From NCBI GenBank assembly GCA_910577515.1, contig CAJTLW010000002.1, positions 248,001 through 312,000 on the forward strand: 64,000 nt of DNA, written 5' to 3'. The stretch is from an uncultured Vampirovibrio sp. (lineage in GTDB: Bacteria > Cyanobacteriota > Vampirovibrionia > Gastranaerophilales > Gastranaerophilaceae). The notes below the pieces were generated by a model. That model saw only the letters and a program-made list of their open reading frames with translations, made no database searches and was not told where the DNA came from. The position numbers and the translations under genes are program-made. This document shows, piece after piece, positions 8,635 to 18,060 of this stretch; within the stretch, counting starts at the first letter, position 1, and each line of letters begins with the position of its first letter.

Positions 8635-9258
8635 TTATAAGCTCTGCTCGTGGAACTGGCCGCCTGCACAAATAATTTCAATAACCTTTAAAAGAAAATC
8701 TCTTGGCGCATCTACATGGGTTAAAAAATGCTCCTGATTATCTTTATGGCGGATTGTCATAATAACACTCTGGTTTTTTTCAGCGGGAATATAAAGAGAT
8801 GCTATTTCATTATCCAATAATACACGCATCTGCGCTTCAGGGTCCTGAGCATCTTTCATAAGTGTGCCATAATCACCGTTTATTGCAAATATCCTTCCGC
8901 AAAATAATGGCGGTTGGCCTTCTCTTGGGATAGCTTTAGGGGACATATTAAACCTGTTTGTAAAGGTTATTGTGTGCCATAAAATATTTATAGTTGCGAT
9001 TGTTCCTGTTGAATCTACGCTTACAAACACATTATCCGGAATATTTCTGACCTTAAAAGATTGTTTCATAGATTCTGCAACCTGTTCCATAATATCGGTA
9101 ATTTTTATAAAGGTTTCTGCTGTATTATGGGTAGATTTTTGAAAATCTAAAAACTGTTTATACATATAAACAGCAACAAGCCCCGTTCTTTCTTGTACAA
9201 CGGAGGATTTTCTTATATGGTCTTCAAGATTATTTAAGCTTTCAAAATTATTTTGCAA
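8635..9258 (-). CDS. Conserved-looking hypothetical protein, 207 aa
   Basis: Not recognised. The first 75 residues are helical and amphipathic (NNLEDHIRKSSVVQERTGLV, IMEQVAESMKQSF); the rest alternates strands (VFVSVDSTGTIATINILWHT, SVIMTIRHKDNQEHFLTHVD) and reads like a compact alpha/beta domain. No signal peptide or membrane segment is visible. Its stop directly abuts the decayed transglycosylase gene, in a different frame, so the two may once have been co-transcribed. It is divergent from the recombinase gene at 9432. Confidence 0.65.
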   Translation of the reverse strand: MQNNFESLNNLEDHIRKSSVVQERTGLVAVYMYKQFLDFQKSTHNTAETFIKITDIMEQVAESMKQSFKVRNIPDNVFVSVDSTGTIATINILWHTITFTNRFNMSPKAIPREGQPPLFCGRIFAINGDYGTLMKDAQDPEAQMRVLLDNEIASLYIPAEKNQSVIMTIRHKDNQEHFLTHVDAPRDFLLKVIEIICAGGQFHEQSL

Positions 9259-9289
9259 TTTTTTATAAAGTCCGAATCTTTTTCTTAAC

Positions 9290-9304
9290 TTATTAGTATA
9301 ATAA
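9290..9304. promoter_or_regulatory. Perfect inverted repeat between divergent genes
   Basis: TTATTA-GTA-TAATAA, a perfect 6-bp inverted repeat with a 3-base centre, lies 32 bases upstream of the 207-residue protein gene (minus) and about 130 bases upstream of the recombinase gene (plus). It is AT-only apart from the centre, so chance cannot be excluded; an operator is possible. Confidence 0.3.
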
Positions 9305-9431
9305 CCTAAATATGGGGTTAGTTACTATCATCATAATATTTTTTTTACAATTTTGAATACTTGATTTATATTAATTTTTTTAAAAGAGTGTATAATGAGG
9401 GTATGGATTTTTAAGAATCAGGCGGAAAATC

Positions 9432-10334
9432 TTGGGAATTAACCGGAAATCAAAACAGTATCTTGATGATTTTGCACAATATTTAAAGGATGAGAAAAAT
9501 TTCTCAACCCATACACTAAGGGCATATTGTGCCGATGTTTTAACCTTTTTGATTTGGGTTAATGAAGCCGATATTGAAGAAATTGATACTAAAAAATTTT
9601 CTGAATACCTTTATTTTATAGGGCAATTAAATTATACAAAAACAACGATTGCAAGAAAAATCGCTTCAATCAGGGCTTTTTACCGCTTTTTATACAGAGA
9701 GGAAATAATCGATTTTAACCCGACAGATACGGTTTCAGGCCCAAAAAGAACAAAAAACCTTCCAAATTTTTTATCTGATGCAGAGGTTGAAACAATTCTT
9801 GCAAACGTGAAAATTTCAACACCCTCGGGGTTTAGAAACCGTGTTATATTTGAATTACTATGGGCTTCAGGCATGCGAATAAGCGAGCTATCAGGTCTTA
9901 ATTATGAAAATTTAAACCTTGAACAAAACGAAATAACCGTATATGGCAAGGGCGCAAAAGAGCGCATAGTCTTAATTCCGGATAGAACAAAAGAAAATCT
10001 TAGAAATTATATAGAAAACGTCTCGGATTTAATCTATAAAACCACACATGGCCCAAAAGACCCTGTATTTATTAATAATAACGGTTACAGGTTGCAAAAT
10101 CAAAGCATTAGAAAAGCTTTAAAAGAGGTTGTAAATAATATTGAGCTTCCTAAAAAGGTCACCCCGCACGTGTTTCGCCATTCTTTTGCAACAAAGCTTT
10201 TGGAAAACGGGGCGGATTTGAGGGTAGTTCAGGAGCTTTTAGGCCACTCAAGCATTGCAAATACGCAAATTTATACTCACGTTTCAATCCAAAGGTTGAA
10301 AAACGTTTATGAAAAAACCCACCCGCGCGCCTGA
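9432..10334 (+). CDS. Tyrosine recombinase XerC/XerD family
   Basis: A 300-residue site-specific recombinase of the size of XerC/XerD, which resolve chromosome dimers at dif. The SAM-like N-terminal domain (6-95) precedes the catalytic domain (110-295). The active-site set is complete: R149 in GMRISEL, K173 in GKGAKER, H246 and R249 in PHVFRHSFA, H272 in LLGHSS and nucleophile Y281 in TQIYTHV. The start is TTG, with AGGCGG 6 bases upstream; there is no in-frame ATG nearby. No phage or integron genes are adjacent, so a housekeeping Xer role is more likely than a mobile-element integrase. XerC and XerD cannot be told apart from sequence alone. Confidence 0.92.
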   Translation: MGINRKSKQYLDDFAQYLKDEKNFSTHTLRAYCADVLTFLIWVNEADIEEIDTKKFSEYLYFIGQLNYTKTTIARKIASIRAFYRFLYREEIIDFNPTDTVSGPKRTKNLPNFLSDAEVETILANVKISTPSGFRNRVIFELLWASGMRISELSGLNYENLNLEQNEITVYGKGAKERIVLIPDRTKENLRNYIENVSDLIYKTTHGPKDPVFINNNGYRLQNQSIRKALKEVVNNIELPKKVTPHVFRHSFATKLLENGADLRVVQELLGHSSIANTQIYTHVSIQRLKNVYEKTHPRA

Positions 10335-10402
10335 TTATTTAATGGATTAGCCTTTGTGGGGAATATTTTTCAGGTATAAATTTAAATAAAATTTCACCTG
10401 TT

Positions 10403-11482
10403 ATGAAAAAAATATTTTTAACTATAGGTGCAGTTTTTTTATGTGCAATTTTCCTTGTATCCTGCGCTAAGCAAGAGATTGCACAATTAAGGTTTGTTGA
10501 ATACACTGTAATTGCGCCAAAAATTCCGGATAATAAAAAAGAATTTTTCGGTTACATAAAGGCTGGAGGTGACACGGAGCTTAGCTTCGAAACTGCAGGT
10601 GTAATTAAAAAAATTAATTTCACAGATGGTGATATCGTGCGCAGGGGGCAGGTGATAGCGGAAATTGACAATAGAATTTTAGAGCTTGAAGAGCTTGAAA
10701 ACCGTGCTGCGCTTATGGATGCAAGAAATAAATATGAAAATGCTAAAAATTATTATGAAAGAATTGATAAACTTCATGCTGTAGGTGGAATTTCAGACAA
10801 CGATTGGGATAAAGCCAAGACTGATATGCAATCTAAAGAGCATCAGATTTTGATTGCAAAAGAACAGCTTGAAATGGCGAAAAAGCGTGTGGGATACGGG
10901 AAATTGTACGCTCCGGATAATGGAATTATTCTAAAAAAACTAAAAGAAGAAAACCAGTATACAGACCCCGGGCAGGCTGTGGTTATCTTTCAGGATAACA
11001 GGAAAACCGAAGCCAAAATTTTTGTATCTGAACGATTTATTAATAATTTTTATAAAGGAAAAGAGCTTCAAATTAAGTCAAATGAGGACTCTGAGGTTAG
11101 AATTGCAAGAATAAAAGGCATTACAAAAACAAGTATTGATGAGGGAGCATACAGGGTTACTTTAATTTTTGATAAAAAATACCCCGAATTAAAGGATGGA
11201 ATGGCGATTCGGGCAATTGCAGAATTTACCCCGGAGGATGATAAAAAAGTAATTGAGCTTCCTGTAAGTGCTGTTTTAGAAGATGAAAACTCAAGCTATG
11301 TATGGGTTTTAAAAGATGTACATAATGGTATTGCTAAAATCAAAAGGCATAATATTAAACCGATTGATATAAACAATGACAATATGGTGGTAGAGGGGCT
11401 TTGTAGAAATGATTTGGTTGTAACTAAGGGTGTATCTGAAATTATGGATGGTCAAAGAGTGAAAGTGAAGGATGCAGAATGA
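10403..11482 (+). CDS. RND efflux periplasmic adaptor lipoprotein
   Basis: The membrane-fusion (HlyD/AcrA-type) subunit of a tripartite efflux pump, 359 residues. A lipoprotein signal ends in LVSC with C21 as the lipidated residue. A biotinyl-lipoyl-like half motif (TAGVIKKINFTDGDIVRRGQ) is at about 63-85, a helical hairpin at about 95-160, then the second lipoyl half (GYGKLYAPDNGIILKK) and beta-barrel domains to the end. It sits 3 bases before the RND permease gene, so the two are one operon. No outer-membrane factor gene is next to it. No clear ribosome-binding site precedes the ATG. Confidence 0.92.
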   Translation: MKKIFLTIGAVFLCAIFLVSCAKQEIAQLRFVEYTVIAPKIPDNKKEFFGYIKAGGDTELSFETAGVIKKINFTDGDIVRRGQVIAEIDNRILELEELENRAALMDARNKYENAKNYYERIDKLHAVGGISDNDWDKAKTDMQSKEHQILIAKEQLEMAKKRVGYGKLYAPDNGIILKKLKEENQYTDPGQAVVIFQDNRKTEAKIFVSERFINNFYKGKELQIKSNEDSEVRIARIKGITKTSIDEGAYRVTLIFDKKYPELKDGMAIRAIAEFTPEDDKKVIELPVSAVLEDENSSYVWVLKDVHNGIAKIKRHNIKPIDINNDNMVVEGLCRNDLVVTKGVSEIMDGQRVKVKDAE

Positions 11483-11485
11483 TTT

Positions 11486-14400
11486 ATGGGCGAATTTTTT
11501 ATTAAAAACAAACTTTTTTTAATCATTTTGACTCTGATACTTACATTTGGCGGGATTTTTTCCTATAAAAACATTAAAAGAAACGAAGACCCGGGTTTTA
11601 AAATCCGAACTGCTACTGTTACAACGGTTTGTCCCAATATGACAGCCGATGAGGTGGATAGATACGTAAGCCGGCAAATTGAAGAAATTATTTTGGAAAT
11701 GGAAGAGGTTGAACACATCAAAACCCAGTCATACGACGGACTTTCAATGCTCTTTGTTGAAATTTATGAAACAATTGATGATATTCAACCGGTTTGGGAT
11801 AGATTAAGGCGGAAAGTCGACCTTGCTAAAAGGCGTCTGCCGCAAGGGTTGGACCCCATTGTTAATGATGAATTTGCAGATGTTTTTGGAACAATTTTTT
11901 CAATAACCGGTGACGGTTACTCCTACAAGGAATTGAAGGATATAGCAGATGATATTAAAGATGAGCTTTTAACGCTTCAAAATGTCGGGAAAGTGCAGCT
12001 TATGGGGGTGCAAAAAGAGGCAGTATATCTGAATTTCAGCCCTAATGACACCATAGTTAACAAAATCGACCATACAATTTTAAAAAATTATCTTCAAAAA
12101 ACAAACGTTTTGGGGCAGGGCGGGTATATTAAAACGCGCGGAAAAAGCCTTCTTATAGAAGGTACAAGCAATTTTGACCGCTTTGAAGATATTAAAAACA
12201 TCCCTGTCGAAATTTTAAATAAAAGCCTGAAATTATCAGATATTTATAATATTAAAAAGGGCTACATCGAGCCTCCGACAAGCATTTGCAGGGCAAACGG
12301 CAAGGATGCGATTTTATTTATTTTATCAATGAAAAATAATGGAAATATCTTAAAATGGAGCGATGAAATTAAGGCCGAAATTAAGCGCCTGAAAGCGATT
12401 TACCCCATAGGGATTAATTTTGAAATTATGGCGCTTCAGGGAGATTATGTAAAAATTTTGACTGATAAATTTACATCAAGCCTTTTACAAAGTGTACTTA
12501 TTGTTGCGTTTTTGGTGCTTTTTATCCTTGGAATTAAGATGGGGCTTATAATTTCAGGAATTATACTCTGTATTATTTTATCTGCGATTTTTATTATGGA
12601 AAAAGCGGGACTCGGGCTGGATAAAATTTCTTTGAGTGCTTTGATTATTTCACTTGGAATTCTTGTGGATAATTCAATTGTTGTTGCTGAAGGAGCGCTA
12701 ACACAGATGACAAAGCAAATAGGAGCGAATTTAAGCAATGCAAAAGAGCAAATTTTAAATAACGTTAATAAGTCTGAAAGTCTTACACAGATTGTGATTG
12801 AAGTGGTTCGAAAATATCAAACCCCTCTTTTGTGTGCTTCAATTATTACCTCTTGTGCGTTTTTGCCTATTTATCTTGCCAAAAGTGCTGTAAGCGAATA
12901 TTCTTCAGCTTTATTTAAAGTGATATTAATAACGCTGATTTTAAGCTGGTTTTACTCAACCTCTCTTTTGCCTTATTTGATAACGGTTTTCAAGCCTTCA
13001 CCCTCGAAAGAAAAGAAGGGCAAATTTGACGTAGTAAAATTTTTCACCCCGATAATCAGCTATAGTGTAGAAAACCCCCGAAAAATTATGTTATCAGCCT
13101 TTGGCTTGGCGCTTTTTAGCTTTATTTTGTTTGGTTTTGTACCAAAAATTTTCTTTCCGGATTCAGACAGGAGTATGTATGAGGTAAGATTAAATCTTCA
13201 GGAAGGCTCAAACATTTATAAGACAAGGGATTACATTGTTAAAATTGAAAATTTTATAAAGAAAAAACCTGAAATAAGGAATTTTTCAAGCTATATAGGT
13301 ACATCTGCCCCAAGATATGTGCTATCCTCAAGCCCTGTAGCGGATAGGGAGAATTTTGGGATGATTTTAATAAATACGGATTCATACAAAAGTGTTGATA
13401 AGAGTATAATAGAGGTAAAAAAATTTATAAATGACAATTTTGCAGATGTTAATTCTGTTGTCCGAAAAGTCCCTCTGGGGCCGCCTTATGATGCCCCTGT
13501 AGAGATTAGGATTTATGGGTTTAAAAGGGATAAAATTTTCAAATATATATACAAATTTCAAGAAGAATTAAAAAATATCAAAGGGGTATATCTGGTTAAA
13601 AACGATTGGGGGAGCAAGACTCCAAGGATAAAAATTTTAATAGATAATCCGGCAGCTTCAAGGCTTGGCCTTACTTCCTATGATATCCTTTCTTCAATAA
13701 ATGCAGGTTACCTTGGGGTCCAAATTTCAAGCTATATGGACGATACAACCAGCGTACCTGTCATTTACCGCTTTTCTGATGCCTTTAGGGAAGCAGAAAG
13801 CCTTGATAATATTCAAATTTTATCATCTTCTGGTAAATCCATTCCTCTTTCTATGGTGGCAAAAACCGCTCCGGGATTTGAATACCCGAAAATTTTCAGG
13901 CGCGATAACAGGCCTACTGTTACTTTGCAGGCTTGGATTGATGAAAGCACTACCGCAAATGCAGTGATAGAGCAAATTAAGCCTGTTTTAGAAAAAGAAA
14001 ATTGGGAACTTGGCTACGGCTTTGAATTTGGCGGTACATACGAAAATTCAAAAAAGGGTAATAGCTCAATTATGAGGGAAATTCCGACTGCCTTCTCCAT
14101 TATTGCCCTTATTTTAATCGTTCTTTTTAAAGAAATCAGAAAAACTTTAATTACTGCCGCATGTTCGCTTTTAGCCTTATCAGGTGCTAATTTTGGGCTT
14201 TTTATAACAGGCTCGTATTTTGGATTTATGACATTTTTGGGATATATTTGCCTAGTTGGTATTGCTGTAAATAATTGTGTAATATTTTTAGAATCGGTAA
14301 AATCCTTGGAGGGTGAGGGCTTTAATGAAATAAATAAGCAGATTGCAATAAAAGAAAACGTAAAAAATGCTGCTATTTCAAGAGCAACTCCGGTTTTTCT

Positions 14401-14584
14401 AACAGCTGTAACTACAATTGGTGGAATGCTCCCCCTTTGGCTAGGGCAGGATCCAATGTTTTCTTCCCTTGCCATAGCAATTATTTTCGGGCTTTTAGCC
14501 TCCGTTTTTATCACCCTCCTTGTTGCCCCTGCACTGTATCTGGTTTTTGGCGACATTAAGGTGCCAAAAACATCACAAGAGTGA
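11486..14584 (+). CDS. RND efflux permease (AcrB/MdtF-like, HAE family)
   Basis: The proton-driven inner-membrane pump of 1032 residues, the normal size. It has the duplicated RND layout: first membrane helix at about 9-27, a large periplasmic loop, helices at about 335-545, a second periplasmic loop and helices at about 860-1025. The TM4 relay region reads LGILVDNSIVVAEG: the first acidic residue of the usual DD pair is kept and the second is Asn, a common variant. Substrates cannot be inferred. The gene is the second and last of the efflux operon and runs convergently into the BioF-type gene with only 6 bases between stops. Confidence 0.94.
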   Translation: MGEFFIKNKLFLIILTLILTFGGIFSYKNIKRNEDPGFKIRTATVTTVCPNMTADEVDRYVSRQIEEIILEMEEVEHIKTQSYDGLSMLFVEIYETIDDIQPVWDRLRRKVDLAKRRLPQGLDPIVNDEFADVFGTIFSITGDGYSYKELKDIADDIKDELLTLQNVGKVQLMGVQKEAVYLNFSPNDTIVNKIDHTILKNYLQKTNVLGQGGYIKTRGKSLLIEGTSNFDRFEDIKNIPVEILNKSLKLSDIYNIKKGYIEPPTSICRANGKDAILFILSMKNNGNILKWSDEIKAEIKRLKAIYPIGINFEIMALQGDYVKILTDKFTSSLLQSVLIVAFLVLFILGIKMGLIISGIILCIILSAIFIMEKAGLGLDKISLSALIISLGILVDNSIVVAEGALTQMTKQIGANLSNAKEQILNNVNKSESLTQIVIEVVRKYQTPLLCASIITSCAFLPIYLAKSAVSEYSSALFKVILITLILSWFYSTSLLPYLITVFKPSPSKEKKGKFDVVKFFTPIISYSVENPRKIMLSAFGLALFSFILFGFVPKIFFPDSDRSMYEVRLNLQEGSNIYKTRDYIVKIENFIKKKPEIRNFSSYIGTSAPRYVLSSSPVADRENFGMILINTDSYKSVDKSIIEVKKFINDNFADVNSVVRKVPLGPPYDAPVEIRIYGFKRDKIFKYIYKFQEELKNIKGVYLVKNDWGSKTPRIKILIDNPAASRLGLTSYDILSSINAGYLGVQISSYMDDTTSVPVIYRFSDAFREAESLDNIQILSSSGKSIPLSMVAKTAPGFEYPKIFRRDNRPTVTLQAWIDESTTANAVIEQIKPVLEKENWELGYGFEFGGTYENSKKGNSSIMREIPTAFSIIALILIVLFKEIRKTLITAACSLLALSGANFGLFITGSYFGFMTFLGYICLVGIAVNNCVIFLESVKSLEGEGFNEINKQIAIKENVKNAAISRATPVFLTAVTTIGGMLPLWLGQDPMFSSLAIAIIFGLLASVFITLLVAPALYLVFGDIKVPKTSQE

Positions 14585-14590
14585 TAAAAT

Positions 14591-15778
14591 TTACTTTTGG
14601 AGACTATTTAAACAATCTGCAAGAGCTTGTATATCATTGGTTTCAAGCCCTGCATTCAGTGAAATCCTTAAACGGGCGGTGTTTTTGGCAACTGTTGGGT
14701 ATCTTATTGGCAAAATATAAAATCCGTTTTCAATTAAATGCCTTGAAAACCCTACCGTACTTGCATTTTCGCCGATAAGAACAGGTGCAATATAGCTTTC
14801 ACCCATAATTTCAAAGGATTTTACGCTTTTTCTAAAATTATCATTTAGTTTAAAAAGTTTTTCCTGAAGTGTATTATTAGCCAAAATCCGCTTTTTTAAA
14901 ACATATTGGGAGAACGCGATGCTTATTTCAGGCAGTGTGGTTGAAAAAATAAAGCTCCGCGCGAAATTGATTAAATAATCAATTAAAACACCATCCCCAA
15001 CAACAAAAGCGCCGTATGAGCCTATTGCTTTTCCAAAGGTCGCAAGAATTAAATCCACCCTTGAAAGCACATTTTGCTCGCTGCAAATGCCTTTGCCATT
15101 TCCATAAACCCCGAAACTGTGGGCTTCATCGATGATTAAAAGTGTATTGAATTCTTCTTTTAAATCTGCAAGCCTATTAATATCTGCAATATCTCCATCC
15201 ATGCTAAACAGACTCTCTGAGGAGATTATAGCCTTTTTGTAATCCTTTCTGTATTTTATTAATTTTTGCCTTAAATCTTCATAATCAAGATGGCGGTATG
15301 GAATAATTTTTGCCTTGGAAAGTCTGATGCCGTCAATTATGCTTGCGTGGTTTAATTTATCGACAAAAACTACATCACTGCTATCTAAAAGTGCCGAATA
15401 TACGCCAACATTGCCGTGATAGCCGCTGTTGAAAATTAAAGCCCTTTCTTTATCAAAAATTTCAGCTAAAAATTCTTCCATTTTTTTATATACAGGGCTT
15501 GTGCCGCAAAGCAGTCTTGCAGAAGGGTTTGAAATTTTATTGCCTGATGAAATATATTTTTTTAAAAAATCTTCTCTTAAGGTTTTATCGTTTGAAATTC
15601 CAAGGTAATCATTGCTAGAAAAGTTTAAGAGCCTTTTGGCGCTTCCGTTTTTGGAATTTAGAATGATATATTTTCCATCCTGCTCAATATCTTTAATTTG
15701 CCTTATCGAAGAACTTGAATTTAAAGCTTCTAGTGCCTCACAATAAGGTGCATACAGGCTCTGTTTGCTATTTTTCAT
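14591..15778 (-). CDS. bioF: 8-amino-7-oxononanoate synthase-type aminotransferase
   Basis: A PLP-dependent alpha-oxoamine synthase of 395 residues. It carries FSSNDYLG (52-59), the substrate-site segment DKLNHASIIDGIRLS (140-154), D217 in IIDEAHSFG and the Schiff-base lysine K250 in ATFGKAIGSYG. BioF joins pimeloyl thioester and alanine in biotin synthesis; the close relative KBL (glycine C-acetyltransferase) uses glycine and acetyl-CoA. No other biotin gene is near. It overlaps by 11 bases the end of an alanine/glycine symporter gene, so amino-acid supply and use may be co-expressed, which fits either enzyme. BioF is the better match by length and motifs. Confidence 0.82.
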   Translation of the reverse strand: MKNSKQSLYAPYCEALEALNSSSSIRQIKDIEQDGKYIILNSKNGSAKRLLNFSSNDYLGISNDKTLREDFLKKYISSGNKISNPSARLLCGTSPVYKKMEEFLAEIFDKERALIFNSGYHGNVGVYSALLDSSDVVFVDKLNHASIIDGIRLSKAKIIPYRHLDYEDLRQKLIKYRKDYKKAIISSESLFSMDGDIADINRLADLKEEFNTLLIIDEAHSFGVYGNGKGICSEQNVLSRVDLILATFGKAIGSYGAFVVGDGVLIDYLINFARSFIFSTTLPEISIAFSQYVLKKRILANNTLQEKLFKLNDNFRKSVKSFEIMGESYIAPVLIGENASTVGFSRHLIENGFYILPIRYPTVAKNTARLRISLNAGLETNDIQALADCLNSLQK

Positions 15779-17327
15779 CTTTAAACCAAACTTTGTTCAT
15801 AGGGCATATTAAATCATATTTTTTGCAATATTCAATCAAATCACCCTTTATTTCTTTAATTAAAATAAAGATGGCTATGAGGTTTGGAACTGCCATAGCA
15901 AGCAAGGTAGCGTCGGTAAAATTAATGACACTTTGAATATTTACAGATGAGCCTATTACAACAAAAAGGCAGAATAAAATCTGATAAATCTTTGTGCGTT
16001 TAAAACCTTCACCAAAAATATATCCCCAGGCTTTTTGACCATAATAAGACCAGGAAATAATTGTAGATATTGCAAAAAGAATTATAATAAAGGCTAAAAC
16101 ATACGGGAAAAAGCTTATAGCGTTTGCAAAAGCAGCAGATGTTAATTCTACACCGGATATTCCTTCTCTGTAATTTAGATATTCGCCAGTAATAATGATT
16201 ACAAATGCTGTCATAGAACAAACAATAACCGTATCAAAGAAAGGTTCCATTAAAGATACAAACCCTTGAGATACAGGCTCTTTGGTTTTAACAGCAGCGT
16301 AGGCTATAGGTGCAGAGCCTGAACCCGCCTCGTTAGATTGAATAGAGCGGCGCATACCCATTATAATACAGCCTACAATTCCTCCTGCAACGGCTTTTGG
16401 GAAAAATGCTTCTTCAAAAATAACGCCTATTGCATGGGGTACCTGAGTAATATTAAAAAATATTATAATCAAGCTTACGCTTATATAAAGCCCGCACATA
16501 AAGGGAACAACCTTTGATGTTACATTTGCTATGCTTTTGATTCCGCCAACAATTACAAGCCCAACAAGAACTGCAATAATAAGCCCAAAAATCCAGCTGT
16601 GTGCAAAAAATATACTGTTTTCACCGCCTGTTATGTTTATAAATTGCTTTGTAGCCTGATTTGCCTGAAACATACATCCGCCGCTTAAAGCGCCCGGTAT
16701 ACACATTAAAGCAAAAAAGGTAGCCAGAGGCTGCCCAAGCCATCTAAAGCCTTTTCTTGTAAGTCCATGGGCTATATAAAACATAGGGCCGCCTGAAACA
16801 GAGCCATCTGCATTAAATCTTCTGTATTTCAACGATAGTGTTACTTCACAAAATTTCAGCGCCATACCAAATATTGCGCCAATACACATCCAAAACATAG
16901 CGCCGGGGCCACCGACAGAAATTGCAATTGCAACACTTGCAATATTTCCTAAACCCACGGTGCCTGATAATGCGGTAGCTAAAGCGCCGAATGATGATAC
17001 TTCACCACATTTGGAGTTGTGAGATTCATTAAATTCTGTTTTCTTTTTAACAAATATTTGTTTCAACGAATGTTTGAAGCCCCAAATACCAATCCATCTA
17101 AGGTAAAAGGTTGCAACAATGCTTGAAATTAAAAGAAAAAGTATAACAAGGGGAACTTTTACCCCTGCAATATTTACGGAATAAAATACAATTCCTGAAA
17201 ACACATCTGAAAACGGAGCAAAATATTTATCGATTTTTTGGTCTATAGTTGCAGCAAATGCGCATACGGGTGACATTAAAAGCGCAACCAGCGCCAAAAG
17301 CAGCCTGTTTAATAAATTTTTTGTCAT
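15768..17327 (-). CDS. Alanine/glycine:cation symporter (AGCS family)
   Basis: A Na+- or H+-coupled amino-acid importer with about 11 membrane helices. It contains the AGCS signatures GTVGLGNIASVAIAISVGG and, later, NEAGSGSAPIAYAAVKT followed by FFDTVIVCSMTAFVI. The N-terminus looks like a cleavable signal ending in AFAA. An upstream GTG (17337-17339) is in frame, but the ATG at 17325-17327 has GAGAG at proper distance and is preferred. The long region before the first conserved motif is unusual only in its signal-like start. It shares 11 bases with the BioF-type gene and follows a LysM protein gene by 35 bases. Confidence 0.92.
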   Translation of the reverse strand: MTKNLLNRLLLALVALLMSPVCAFAATIDQKIDKYFAPFSDVFSGIVFYSVNIAGVKVPLVILFLLISSIVATFYLRWIGIWGFKHSLKQIFVKKKTEFNESHNSKCGEVSSFGALATALSGTVGLGNIASVAIAISVGGPGAMFWMCIGAIFGMALKFCEVTLSLKYRRFNADGSVSGGPMFYIAHGLTRKGFRWLGQPLATFFALMCIPGALSGGCMFQANQATKQFINITGGENSIFFAHSWIFGLIIAVLVGLVIVGGIKSIANVTSKVVPFMCGLYISVSLIIIFFNITQVPHAIGVIFEEAFFPKAVAGGIVGCIIMGMRRSIQSNEAGSGSAPIAYAAVKTKEPVSQGFVSLMEPFFDTVIVCSMTAFVIIITGEYLNYREGISGVELTSAAFANAISFFPYVLAFIIILFAISTIISWSYYGQKAWGYIFGEGFKRTKIYQILFCLFVVIGSSVNIQSVINFTDATLLAMAVPNLIAIFILIKEIKGDLIEYCKKYDLICPMNKVWFKDEK

Positions 17328-17362
17328 AAATTCTCTCACTCTGTATTTTTTGTGTTTAAAAA

Positions 17363-17950
17363 TTATTTATCAACGGGGATAATCAAAACCTGACCTATTT
17401 GAAGCCCTTCCGGGTTTGCTATATTGTTGATTTTTTTTATTTCTTCAATTTTTTGTGCGTCGTATTTTCCGTAAAACCTGTAAGTTATTTTATCTAAAGT
17501 ATCCCCACTTTTTATTGTATATTTTTCTCTGCGGCTTCCTTCGGAAATTTCTTTTGAATCATTTACAACTTCAAGATTTGCAGATGTTTTGGGGGCTTCG
17601 GGGATATCATTTTTCTTAACAGGAATTGAAGAAATCCAGACAACCAGACTGACAATTGCAAGAAAAATCAATCCGCCGATAACACCGATGCTCAAATAAA
17701 CACCATCTGTTTTTGCCCTCACGCGTATCTTGATTTTTCCTGTATTTGAAACATTTCCTGAGGCGTTTGAGCCTGCAGTAACGTTTTTCATAAAGCTTCT
17801 ATATAATACATCAAGCTCAGGGTTTTTACTTGTTCTTAAAAATTGGTTAGCATCCGCGCTTACACGTTTTGCTGCTTGAAATTTAACATTTTCAAGCATA
17901 GACATTCTTTCTTTGGTTAAATTAGACCTGTGAAGTGTAGAGCTTTTCAT
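17363..17950 (-). CDS. Membrane-anchored LysM protein
   Basis: A peptidoglycan-binding protein with one membrane helix. In the reading from this ATG (195 residues) a basic, serine-rich cytosolic part of about 80 residues precedes a hydrophobic helix (YLSIGVIGGLIFLAIVSLVV). A short linker leads to a C-terminal LysM domain that starts EKYTIKSGDTLDKITYRFYG and ends GLQIGQVLIIPV. This orientation puts LysM outside the inner membrane, on the wall. The frame is open 22 codons further, to a TTG, but without a ribosome-binding site; a shorter start MSMLENV is also possible. It lies between the HTH regulator and the symporter on the same strand. Confidence 0.8.
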   Translation of the reverse strand: MKSSTLHRSNLTKERMSMLENVKFQAAKRVSADANQFLRTSKNPELDVLYRSFMKNVTAGSNASGNVSNTGKIKIRVRAKTDGVYLSIGVIGGLIFLAIVSLVVWISSIPVKKNDIPEAPKTSANLEVVNDSKEISEGSRREKYTIKSGDTLDKITYRFYGKYDAQKIEEIKKINNIANPEGLQIGQVLIIPVDK

Positions 17951-18060
17951 ATAAAATTTATTACCGTTTAAAGTCTTATTCTCTACAATAGTAATAAAAA
18001 CACGGTGACAATTCAAGAAAAAGAATTAAGCGCATTAAGAAATATTACAAGATAAACTTA

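Noticed and set aside
9432..10334. Tyrosine recombinase as a sign of a prophage or integrative element
   Set aside because: No phage, att or integron features nearby; size and motifs fit housekeeping XerC/XerD.
14014..14556. Minus-strand open frame inside the RND permease gene
   Set aside because: The permease frame is full length with family motifs; the antisense frame has none.
17340..17362. Riboswitch upstream of the alanine/glycine symporter
   Set aside because: Only about 35 bases separate the genes, too short for a glycine riboswitch.
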